Assembly: GCF_044784365.2 (NCBI RefSeq)
Contig: NZ_CP173062.2
Reading direction: 5' to 3' (one strand)
DNA length: 64,000 bases
Origin: Cetobacterium_A somerae
GTDB taxonomy: Bacteria; Fusobacteriota; Fusobacteriia; Fusobacteriales; Fusobacteriaceae
The notes below the pieces were generated by a model. It was not told where the DNA came from. It did no database searches and was given only the letters and a program-made list of their open reading frames with translations. Positions 16,236-24,022 of this stretch are shown here, piece by piece. The stretch's first letter is position 1. Every line of letters begins with the position of its first letter. Position numbers and translations under genes: made by a program.

Positions 16236-18431
16236 ATGATATATATAAACGAGGAGAAAAAGGAGTTTCATTTACAAAGTTTAAATATGAGTTATATATT
16301 TAATGTCATGAAAAATGGACAGTTAGGTAATTTATACTTTGGTAAAAAAATAAAACATAGAGAAAGTTTTTCTCATTTTTTCAATCAACCAGAAGTAGGT
16401 ATAGGAATAATAGCTCATCATGAAGAGGATCCTGGATTTTCACTAGAGTATTATAAACAAGAGTATCCATCATATGGAACGACAGATTTTAGAAAACCAG
16501 CTTTTCAAATAGAGAGCAATGATGGTAGTAGAGTAACGGAGTTTGTATATAAAGCTTATAGAATATATAAAGGAAAAGAAAAATTAAAAGGATTACCCTC
16601 AACTTATATGGAAAGTGAGGAGGAGGGAGAAACTTTAGAGATAGAGTTAGTAGATGCTATTTTAAATTGTAAACTATTTTTAACATATACGATTTATAAA
16701 AATAGAGATGTGATAACTAGAAATGCAAGATTTGAAAATTGTGGAAAAGAGAGTGTAAATATCCATAGGGCCATGAGTTTTGCACTAGATCTTCCAGATT
16801 ATAATTACGAGATGATACATCTTTCAGGAGCTTGGGCAAGAGAAAGATTTATAAAAAATAGAAAGCTTGAAGTTGGATGTCAGTATATTGACAGTACAAG
16901 AGGAGCGAGCAGCGCTCACCAAAATCCATTTATAATTTTAAAAAGACCTGAAACAACTGAAAATATGGGGGAAAGTATAGGATTTGCTTTAGTTTATTCA
17001 GGAAACTTCTTAGCACATGTAGAAGTTGACCATTTTGATGCAACAAGAGTTACAATGGGGATTAATCCATTTGATTTTAAATGGGAATTGAATGGAGGAG
17101 ATAGCTTTCAAACTCCAGAAGCAATAATTGTTTATAGTGATAAAGGTATGAATGATTTAAGCCAAACTTTCCATAAACTTTTCCGTGAGAGAGTTGCAAG
17201 AGGGGAGTGGAGAGATAAAGAAAGACCAATTTTAGTTAATAACTGGGAAGCGACATATTTTGACTTTAATGAGGAAAAAATTGTAGCTATGGCAGGAAAA
17301 GCAAAAGAGTTAGGATTTGAACTTTTTGTTTTAGATGACGGTTGGTTTGGAAAAAGAAATGATGATAAAACATCTTTAGGAGATTGGTTTCCAAATTTAG
17401 AAAAACTGCCAAATGGAGTAAAAGGATTAGGAGAAAAAGTAGTAAAAGAGGGGATTAAATTTGGACTTTGGTTTGAGCCAGAGATGATTAGTAAAAATAG
17501 TAGGTTATATGAGGAGCATCCAGATTGGATTTTAGGAGTTAAAAATAGAAGATTATCAATGGGAAGAAATCAATATATATTAGACCTTTCAAAAGAGGAG
17601 GTTAGAGATTATATAGTAAATATTTTATCTGAAAGATTTTCAGAAGCACCAATAAGTTATGTAAAATGGGATATGAATAGAAATATGACAGAGATAACAT
17701 ATCAAGATTTACCGCATAAGTACATACTTGGATTATATGAAATCTTAGAGACATTAACAACTAAGTTTCCACATATACTATTTGAATCATGTGCATCAGG
17801 AGGGGGAAGATTTGATGCAGGAATGTTACACTATATGCCACAAGTTTGGACTAGTGATGATACAGATGCAATAGTAAGACTTAATATTCAACATGGAACA
17901 TCGTTAGCTTATCCTTTAATATCAATGGGAGCTCATGTATCAGATATACCAAATCATCAAACAGCGAGAAAGACTAGTTTAAAAACAAGAAATGATGTAG
18001 CGACTTTTGGAAACTTTGGATATGAATTGAATCTTTTAGACTTTGATACTAAAATGGGGGAAGAGGTAAAGCAGTATTTGAATTTTTATAAAAGTAATAG
18101 AAAACTTATACAATTTGGAGATTTTTATAGATTAGAAAGTCCTTTTGAAGGAAATACAGCAGCTTGGATGGTTGTAAATAAAGAAAAAGATGAGGTTTTA
18201 GTTGGACATTTTACAATTTTAGCTGAACCAAATCCAGGATATAATAAAAAAGTGATACTAAAAGGTTTAGATTCTGAGAAAAAATATTTAGTAAATGATG
18301 CATTTGAAGCTTATGGAGATGAACTTATGAGTGTTGGAATTGTATTTCCACAACCAGAGAGATATTTTTCAAAAGATTCAGAAACTCAAGATTTTAAAAG
18401 CAAAATTTTTAAATTAAAAGAGATTAAATAA
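16236..18431 (+). CDS. Alpha-galactosidase, glycoside hydrolase family 36
   Basis: A 731-residue GH36 enzyme of normal length. The nucleophile is Asp479 in YVKWDMNRN, and the acid/base aspartate lies in the TSDDTDA stretch around 541-544. The N-terminal beta-sandwich, the catalytic barrel from about residue 330 (VLDDGWFGKRNDD, WFEPEMIS) and a C-terminal beta domain are all present. No signal peptide is seen, so it is cytoplasmic and cleaves terminal alpha-galactose from melibiose or raffinose after uptake. It starts 12 nt after the LacI gene and 20 nt before melB. RafA/AgaA-type proteins are the closest recognised group. Confidence 0.95.
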   Translation: MIYINEEKKEFHLQSLNMSYIFNVMKNGQLGNLYFGKKIKHRESFSHFFNQPEVGIGIIAHHEEDPGFSLEYYKQEYPSYGTTDFRKPAFQIESNDGSRVTEFVYKAYRIYKGKEKLKGLPSTYMESEEEGETLEIELVDAILNCKLFLTYTIYKNRDVITRNARFENCGKESVNIHRAMSFALDLPDYNYEMIHLSGAWARERFIKNRKLEVGCQYIDSTRGASSAHQNPFIILKRPETTENMGESIGFALVYSGNFLAHVEVDHFDATRVTMGINPFDFKWELNGGDSFQTPEAIIVYSDKGMNDLSQTFHKLFRERVARGEWRDKERPILVNNWEATYFDFNEEKIVAMAGKAKELGFELFVLDDGWFGKRNDDKTSLGDWFPNLEKLPNGVKGLGEKVVKEGIKFGLWFEPEMISKNSRLYEEHPDWILGVKNRRLSMGRNQYILDLSKEEVRDYIVNILSERFSEAPISYVKWDMNRNMTEITYQDLPHKYILGLYEILETLTTKFPHILFESCASGGGRFDAGMLHYMPQVWTSDDTDAIVRLNIQHGTSLAYPLISMGAHVSDIPNHQTARKTSLKTRNDVATFGNFGYELNLLDFDTKMGEEVKQYLNFYKSNRKLIQFGDFYRLESPFEGNTAAWMVVNKEKDEVLVGHFTILAEPNPGYNKKVILKGLDSEKKYLVNDAFEAYGDELMSVGIVFPQPERYFSKDSETQDFKSKIFKLKEIK

Positions 18432-18451
18432 AAACTCACGGGAGGAGTATA

Positions 18452-19806
18452 ATGGTTAGTTTAAAAACAAAATTATCATACGGTTTAGGTGCTTTAGGAA
18501 AAGATTATGCTTGTGCAATAGTTTATATATTTTTAATGTATTACTTTACAGATGTTTTAGGTTTAGCGCCGGCATTTGTAGGAACACTATTTTTAGTAGC
18601 TAGAATGTGGGATGCAATAAATGACCCAGCTATGGGGATGATTGTAGATAATACTAGAAGTAAGTGGGGGAAATTTAGACCTTGGATTTTAATTGGAACT
18701 CTTTTAAATGCTATTACAGTAGTTGGAATGTTTACTAAACCAGAGGCATTTAGTGGAAAAAGTTTATATATTTATATATCTATTATGTATATTTTGTGGG
18801 GGATGACTTATACAGTTATGGATATACCATTTTGGTCTATGATACCAGCTCTTTCTGATGATAAAAAAGAAAGAGAGGAGATAGCAGTAGTACCTAGAAT
18901 ATTTGCAAGTTTAGCTTGGTTATCACTTGGAAGTTTAGGTTTACCACTAATAGCATTTTTAGGAAAAGGAAATGAGGGAAGGGGATTCTCATTACTATCA
19001 CTTGGAATTGCAGGAGTATTTATTTTAACAACTTTACTAATGGTAACAAATGTAAAAGAGCAAATAAAAACTAAGAAAAATAGTGAAAAGATAAATTTAA
19101 AAGAAGCTTTTAGATTAATTTTGAAAAATGATCAACTAGTAGCATTAATAGGAACAGTTTTAATGTATAACTTAATGGCTCAAATTTCAGGTGGGGTAGC
19201 AATATATTATTTCAAATATGTAATTGGTGTAGAGACACTATTTTCAGTATTCACTGGATTTTCTGGATTAGCTGAGATAGGATCTTTAATGATGTTTCCA
19301 ATCTTATCAAGAAAGTTAGGAAGAAAAAAGGTGTTTTTCTTAGCGTGTGCACTTCCTGTAGTTGGATTTTTAATGCTATTCCTTTTGGAAACATAGCACC
19401 AACAAATGGAACTTTAATAGCTTTAGCTGGAATAGTAGCAAAGTTAGGTGGGGGATTAACTTTAGGAATTTCAACAGTTATGTTGGCAGATGTTGTTGAT
19501 TATGGTGAGTTTAAATTTGGAAGTAGAAATGAAAGTGTAATTTTCTCAGTTCAAACACTACTTGTAAAATCTGCATCAGCTGTAAGTGGATGGTTAATTG
19601 GAATGGGATTATCACTAGTTGGATATGTTCCAAATGTAGCTCAAAGTGGATCAGCTATAATGGGAATAAAATATTTAATGATAGTCTTCCCAATTTTACT
19701 TTCAATATTTGGGTATGTAATCTATAAAAAATATTATAGATTAAATGGTGAATATTATGATGAAATAGTTGAAGCTATAAAGGTTAAAAGAGAAGTGGAA
19801 GCATAA
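18452..19806 (+). pseudogene. melB: Melibiose:cation symporter MelB, interrupted by a frameshift
   Basis: Frame 2 codes for 314 residues ending LMLFLLET-stop at 19396, and frame 1 continues the same protein (FGNIAPTNGTLIALAG onward) to 19806. Restoring one T in the TTTT run at 19383-19386 gives FLFGN and a 451-residue GPH-family symporter of normal size. The N-terminal part matches MelB closely: Asp18, Asp54 and Asp58 (DAINDP), Asp124, Trp128 and Arg149 fall at or one off the E. coli cation- and sugar-binding positions. It would import melibiose-like sugars with Na+ or H+ for the adjacent GH36. The frameshift may be real or a sequencing error. Confidence 0.88.
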
Positions 19807-19808
19807 AT

Positions 19809-19846
19809 AAAAAATGGTGTAGCTAAAATAGTTACACCATTTTTTT
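19809..19846. terminator. Terminator after melB
   Basis: AATGGTGTAGCTA and TAGTTACACCATT form a 13-bp stem (one G-T) with an AAA loop and A/T tracts on both sides, shared with the convergent Usp-like gene. Confidence 0.88.
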
Positions 19847-19865
19847 ATTGGACTATTTTAATAAT

Positions 19866-20627
19866 CTATCCTATAAAGATAGATGTGTTTAGATTTTCTA
19901 AAAGGTTTAGTCCAGTTCTATTAGTTATTTTTTCAAAGAAAAAAGAACGACTTAGATTTCCCATAATAACTAAATTAGACTTCCCTAAAGCAAAATAAAA
20001 ATCCTTTAATGTATCATCTTTAGAGTTAAAGTTTATAACATCTGCAGAGAGACCTTTATTTTTTAGAAGATCAACTAGATAGTGTTTTTCATAATTACAA
20101 TTCCATGTAAGTATTGGAATACTATCTGTGTCAAGGTTAGGGAAAAGAGTTAAAAAATTATAAACACTTTTATTAATTTTAACTCCATCATTGGAAACAA
20201 TTGAGATGTTTTCAAAAGTTAATGGCTTATTTCTTAAAATAATAATAGGTCTGTAAGCAATTTTTAATAACTCTAAAAATAGATCGTTTAAGTATACACT
20301 TTGCTCTAGCATAAGTAAGTCAGCAGTTTTTAGAAGAGTTTTAACTTCATCTACTCCAACTTCAGATTGAACTATAAGCTCAGTTTCAATTTTGTATTTT
20401 TTTAAGGCTGTGTTTACTTGAGCAACAAAATCATCTTCCATTTCGTTTAAAATTTCAGCAGCACCACCTGAGTTTAAAACAGTTTCACTAATTGGAATTT
20501 TGTAGGCAATGTCTCGAATATACATTGGAACAATGTCAAAACCAAAATGAGTTTTTAAATGAAGATAGCTTTTAAAAATAAGATCTAGGTCATTGCCATT
20601 TTTTAATAGAATAACAACTTTTTTCAT
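19866..20627 (-). CDS. Universal stress protein-like protein, two tandem domains
   Basis: A 253-residue cytoplasmic protein. The N-terminal part (MKKVVILLKNG, then ELIVQSEVGVDEVKTLLKTADLLMLEQ) and the C-terminal part (SNLVIMGNLSRSFFFEKITNRTGLNLLENLNTSIFIG) each resemble UspA folds. The last stretch is a loose version of the Usp ATP-binding GxxGRS loop followed by the helix before the final strand. Function of such proteins ranges over stress tolerance and nucleotide sensing; no partner is evident. It stands alone on the minus strand, divergent from a small zinc-ribbon gene. Confidence 0.6.
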   Translation of the reverse strand: MKKVVILLKNGNDLDLIFKSYLHLKTHFGFDIVPMYIRDIAYKIPISETVLNSGGAAEILNEMEDDFVAQVNTALKKYKIETELIVQSEVGVDEVKTLLKTADLLMLEQSVYLNDLFLELLKIAYRPIIILRNKPLTFENISIVSNDGVKINKSVYNFLTLFPNLDTDSIPILTWNCNYEKHYLVDLLKNKGLSADVINFNSKDDTLKDFYFALGKSNLVIMGNLSRSFFFEKITNRTGLNLLENLNTSIFIG

Positions 20628-20718
20628 AATTGAAAATCCTCCCGATAAAGATATTTACATCTGTATGTTCTGAAAAAAAATGAAAATCCTTTAAAACTTT
20701 AATAAAATAAAAGGAATG

Positions 20719-20747
20719 TTGTTTATTTTTTGTAAAATGATTATAAT
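20719..20747 (+). promoter_or_regulatory. Promoter of the small zinc-ribbon gene
   Basis: TTGTTT (20719-20724), a 17-nt spacer and TATAAT (20742-20747). Transcription would start near 20754, at the ribosome site itself, so the untranslated leader is only about 12 nt. Confidence 0.7.
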
Positions 20748-20765
20748 AATTATGAGGTGATAAAA

Positions 20766-20999
20766 ATGTTAAATTTCTTTAGTTTTAAAAGGATTCAAGA
20801 GATTTTTAAAAATATAGCTAGAAATATAGAGTTGATTTTTGAACAGAGAGAGGGACGCAATGAGTTTTGTAAAATATGTGGAAAGCGAGTTCCAAATAGT
20901 GATTTTTCAGAGCAGTTTGAAGATGAAGGTGAATTAAGTAGTAGATGTTTATATTGTAATAAAAAATTTATAAAAGCTAGAGAGAGGGTTATGAAATAA
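20766..20999 (+). CDS. Small protein with a CxxC...CxxC zinc ribbon
   Basis: A 77-residue protein. ATG 20766 is preferred because GAGGTGA lies 6 nt upstream; an in-frame GTG at 20757 falls inside that ribosome site. The N-terminus is amphipathic and basic (FFSFKRIQEIFKNIARNIE), and two Cys pairs (CKICGKR and CLYCNKK) are separated by 23 residues rich in acidic amino acids, suggesting one zinc site. I do not recognise a named family. It is a monocistronic unit with its own promoter, and its stop codon is inside its terminator. Confidence 0.7.
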   Translation: MLNFFSFKRIQEIFKNIARNIELIFEQREGRNEFCKICGKRVPNSDFSEQFEDEGELSSRCLYCNKKFIKARERVMK

Positions 21000-21013
21000 T
21001 CCTCTCTCTTTTT
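20979..21013 (+). terminator. Terminator overlapping the end of the zinc-ribbon gene
   Basis: AGAGAGAGG-GTTAT and ATAAT-CCTCTCTCT form a 14-bp stem (one G-T) around a GAA loop, followed by TTTTT. The TAA stop lies in the 3' arm. Confidence 0.85.
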
Positions 21014-21029
21014 AATTTAGTAGTATTTT

Positions 21030-21611
21030 TTAAATCTCTTTAAATGGATTTGGGTTATGTACGCATATAATTTTAGTTATGCAGTTTGTTTCATTTTTCC
21101 AGTTATGTGGTTTAGTAGAGTTAAATGTAGTACTATCTCCAGGATAAAGTGTAAACTCTTCATCTTCAATATTTAAAGTTAAAACCCCCTCTAAAACAAA
21201 GATGAACTCTTCACCTTCATGTGAATATAGTTGTAAATTATATGAACCATTATCTGTAAATGGCATAATATCAATTAATCTAGGATATAGATTATAAGAT
21301 TTTGTGTCTGAACTTAAATTATGTTGAATAATTTTATCAGTAATAGCTATAGCATCTCTATTATAACTTCTTACTATTTGATTGCCTTCTACTCTCTTTT
21401 TATTAAAGTCAAAGAAAAATTCTAATTCAACGTCTAAAGAGTGAGCAATAATCTCTAAAGAATCAATAGCAATACTAGTCATTCCTCTTTCTAATTGTGA
21501 TAAAAATCCAACAGATAGATTACTGGCACTACTCAAATCTTTTAAAGTCATCTCTTTTTTTTTACGAAGTTCTTTTATTAAAGAACCAATGTTAGTAGAA
21601 TACTTACTCAT
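21030..21611 (-). CDS. XRE-family regulator with C-terminal cupin domain
   Basis: A 193-residue regulator: HTH_XRE at about residues 7-61 (LIKELRKKKEMTLKDLSSAS, LSVGFLSQLERG) and a cupin_2 beta-barrel at about 110-185 (YSHEGEEFIFVLEGVLTLNIE, YPGDSTTFNSTKPHNW). XRE-cupin proteins often bind a small amino-acid-related ligand and control the neighbouring catabolic operon. It is divergent from the hydroxyproline operon, so it is the likely local regulator, with operators probably among the palindromes at 21671-21739. Whether it represses or activates cannot be seen. Confidence 0.88.
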   Translation of the reverse strand: MSKYSTNIGSLIKELRKKKEMTLKDLSSASNLSVGFLSQLERGMTSIAIDSLEIIAHSLDVELEFFFDFNKKRVEGNQIVRSYNRDAIAITDKIIQHNLSSDTKSYNLYPRLIDIMPFTDNGSYNLQLYSHEGEEFIFVLEGVLTLNIEDEEFTLYPGDSTTFNSTKPHNWKNETNCITKIICVHNPNPFKEI

Positions 21612-21670
21612 TAAAACCCCCTTTTATTATAAAATATCATATAGTTTAAATTATCATAAAAACCGATAAA

Positions 21671-21739
21671 ATTCTAGAATTTTTTTTAAACAGAATATGA
21701 AATTTCATATATATGAACATGAAAGGCTTTATAAGCCTT
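21671..21739. promoter_or_regulatory. Cluster of palindromes between the XRE-cupin gene and the hydroxyproline operon
   Basis: Three perfect inverted repeats occur in 70 nt: ATTCTAGAAT (21671-21680), ATATGAAATTTCATAT (21695-21710) and AAGGCTT-TAT-AAGCCTT (21723-21739). The last is itself flanked by GAACA and TGTTC at 21715 and 21747. They are candidate operators for the XRE-cupin regulator. Confidence 0.6.
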
Positions 21740-21808
21740 GAATTTGTGTTCAAAACAGGTTTTTAATTTTTAGAAGTATATAAAAATTCATAAAAATGAA
21801 AAAATTAG

Positions 21809-21837
21809 TTGAAAAAAATAAAATTAAGGATTATAAT
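21809..21837 (+). promoter_or_regulatory. Promoter of the hydroxyproline operon
   Basis: TTGAAA (21809-21814), a 17-nt spacer and TATAAT (21832-21837), 48 nt before the first gene's ATG. Confidence 0.8.
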
Positions 21838-21885
21838 AGGCACAATATGAATAATACGTTCAAAAAATAAAAGGGAGGTATTAAA

Positions 21886-23091
21886 ATGGAAATGACAGAA
21901 CAAAAGTTAACAGATGAAAATGTATTGAAGGAAGTACCTGAAAAAGAGAGCGTTGAAAGAGAAGTCGCCTCAGTTTCAAAAGAAACTTTTGTAGTTTTAA
22001 CAGTATTTGTAACTCTTTTTATTTATCTAGGCAGTGTTATGGGAATTGATAAGGTTTTCAGTGTTATGATGAAAACAGGGCATGATGTTTTGATGAATAC
22101 ATCATTTTATATTATGGCTGTAGCTATTTTAGCAGGAGCAGTAGCTTCAATAATGTCAGAGTTTGGAATTGTCGCTTTAATTAATAAAATAATATCACCA
22201 CTTATGAGGCCACTTTTTGGATTACCAGGAGCAGCAGCTTTAGGAGCTGTAACAACATATATATCAGACAATCCAGCTATTTTAGGACTTGCAGAAGATA
22301 GAGGATTTAGTAAATATTTTACAAAAGCTGAAAAAGTTACTTATACAAACTTAGGAACAACTTTTGGAATGGGACTTATTGTAACGGCTTATATGTTAAG
22401 TTTAGGAAGTGAGTATATAAAAGCTGTATTAATAGGAAATATAGGAGCTGTTATTGGAGGAATATTTTCAGTTAGAATGGTTCTTAGATATGCTAAAAAA
22501 TATTACAATGAATCAAGCAGTGAAAAAATAGATACTAAGGAGGAGGGAGACCTTAGAAAGATTAGAGCTGGAAGTGCTTTTGAGAGACTTTTAGCATCTA
22601 TGATGGATGGAGCTAAATCAGGAGTGACGCTAGGACTTGCATGTGCTTCAGGAACAGTTTTAATTTGTACATTTGTTATGATTTTAACATTTGGACCTCA
22701 AGGAGAAAATGGAACATATGTGGGAGCAGCTTATGAGGGAGTTCAATTATTACCAAGATTAGGATCATACTTTACACCTGTAGCAAAAATGTTATGGGGA
22801 TTTGGAGAACCAGAGTTATTGGCTTATCCATTTACAGCATTGGGAGCTGTGGGAAGTGCTATGGGATTAACTAAAGGATTTATAGATAAAGGTTTAGCTA
22901 ATGCAAATACAATTGCAGTATTTACAGGAATGGGAATTTGTTGGAGTGGATTTTTAAGTACACATGTGGGAATGCTAGATACATTAAAGCATAATCATTT
23001 TATAAAAATATGTATTTTATGGCAACTTTTAGGAGGACTTATAGCAGGAGTTGCAGCAAACTATCTATTTAAACTACTATTAATATTTTAA
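21886..23091 (+). CDS. Membrane transporter-like protein (nucleoside-recognition/Gate type), candidate hydroxyproline permease
   Basis: A 401-residue protein with a polar, acidic N-terminus of about 35 residues and roughly ten hydrophobic helices. The segments IMSEFGIVALINKIISPLMRPLFGLPGAAALGAVTTYISDNPAILG resemble the Gate/nucleoside-recognition membrane families, whose members are mostly uncharacterised. It is the first gene behind the promoter at 21809 and lies 14 nt before the GRE activase. Position alone suggests uptake of trans-4-hydroxyproline; I know of no direct evidence for this family having that substrate. GGGAGG precedes the ATG. Confidence 0.65.
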   Translation: MEMTEQKLTDENVLKEVPEKESVEREVASVSKETFVVLTVFVTLFIYLGSVMGIDKVFSVMMKTGHDVLMNTSFYIMAVAILAGAVASIMSEFGIVALINKIISPLMRPLFGLPGAAALGAVTTYISDNPAILGLAEDRGFSKYFTKAEKVTYTNLGTTFGMGLIVTAYMLSLGSEYIKAVLIGNIGAVIGGIFSVRMVLRYAKKYYNESSSEKIDTKEEGDLRKIRAGSAFERLLASMMDGAKSGVTLGLACASGTVLICTFVMILTFGPQGENGTYVGAAYEGVQLLPRLGSYFTPVAKMLWGFGEPELLAYPFTALGAVGSAMGLTKGFIDKGLANANTIAVFTGMGICWSGFLSTHVGMLDTLKHNHFIKICILWQLLGGLIAGVAANYLFKLLLIF

Positions 23092-23105
23092 AGGAAGTGA
23101 AGAAG

Positions 23106-24017
23106 ATGGCAATACCCTATGTAATAAATATACAGAAATACTCTCTTCATGATGGGGATGGAATAAGAACTACAATATTTTTTAAAGGGTGTCTATTAAA
23201 CTGTTGGTGGTGTCATAACCCAGAGAGTCAAAGATATACACCAGAGTTACTTTTTAATTATGAAAGATGTAAAGGTTGCAAAGAGTGTGAAAAAATTTGT
23301 CCAGAGCATGTTATAAAAGTTGAAGAGAATATAGCTAAAACAGAAAGAGAAAATTGTATATTGTGTGAAACATGTTTAGATTATTGTATTAATGAAGCTA
23401 GAGAGATTGTGGGAAAACAATATCCAATAGAGGAGCTTTTAAAAGAGATTGATAAAGATAAAATGTTTTATGAGGAATCAGGAGGGGGAGTCACTCTTTC
23501 AGGTGGAGAGATAATGACACAAGATATAGGTTATTTAGTTGAGTTATTAAAAAAGATAAAAAAAAGAGGTTATCATATTACAATTGATACATGTGGTTAT
23601 GCTCCACAAAAAAATTATGAAGCTTTAATAGATTATGTGGATACATTCTTATACGATATAAAAACAATGGACAATGAGGTTCATAAAAAATATATGGGAA
23701 AAGGAAATGAGTTAATACTTTCAAATTTAAAATATTTAAGTGAGTGCGGAAAAAACATATATATAAGAATACCTTTAATTGGTGGAGTGAATAGTAGCCA
23801 GGAAAGTATTAAAGATATTGTAAAGTTTTTAAAAGAGAATGTTCAGGTAAAAAAAATAAATTTACTTCCTTATCATAAAGCAGGAACAAATAAATATGAA
23901 AAATTAGATTTAAGTTATTTAGGAGAAGATTTTGTTACACCTTCACAGGAAGAGCTAGAAAAGTATTTAGATATCTTTAGAAAAAATGGATTTTCAGATG
24001 TTAAAATAGGAGGGTAG
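23106..24017 (+). CDS. hypE: Glycyl radical enzyme activating enzyme (radical SAM), HypD activase
   Basis: The 303-residue protein has the radical SAM CxxxCxxC motif (Cys29, Cys33, Cys36 in FKGCLLNCWWCHNPES) and a ferredoxin-like insert with two more 4Fe-4S clusters (CKGCKECEKICP and CILCETCLDYC), as in GRE activases. GGGVTLSGGE is the family's SAM-binding glycine stretch. ATG 23106 is preferred, 8 nt after AAGGAAG; GTG 23097 is too close to that site. It lies directly before hypD and would install the glycyl radical on Gly766 of that enzyme under anaerobic conditions. Confidence 0.93.
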   Translation: MAIPYVINIQKYSLHDGDGIRTTIFFKGCLLNCWWCHNPESQRYTPELLFNYERCKGCKECEKICPEHVIKVEENIAKTERENCILCETCLDYCINEAREIVGKQYPIEELLKEIDKDKMFYEESGGGVTLSGGEIMTQDIGYLVELLKKIKKRGYHITIDTCGYAPQKNYEALIDYVDTFLYDIKTMDNEVHKKYMGKGNELILSNLKYLSECGKNIYIRIPLIGGVNSSQESIKDIVKFLKENVQVKKINLLPYHKAGTNKYEKLDLSYLGEDFVTPSQEELEKYLDIFRKNGFSDVKIGG

Positions 24018-24022
24018 ATAAA

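Noticed and set aside
23097..24017. Pyruvate formate-lyase activase identity for the radical SAM gene
   Set aside because: The two extra ferredoxin clusters and adjacency to hypD fit the activases of the dehydratase-type glycyl radical enzymes rather than PflA.
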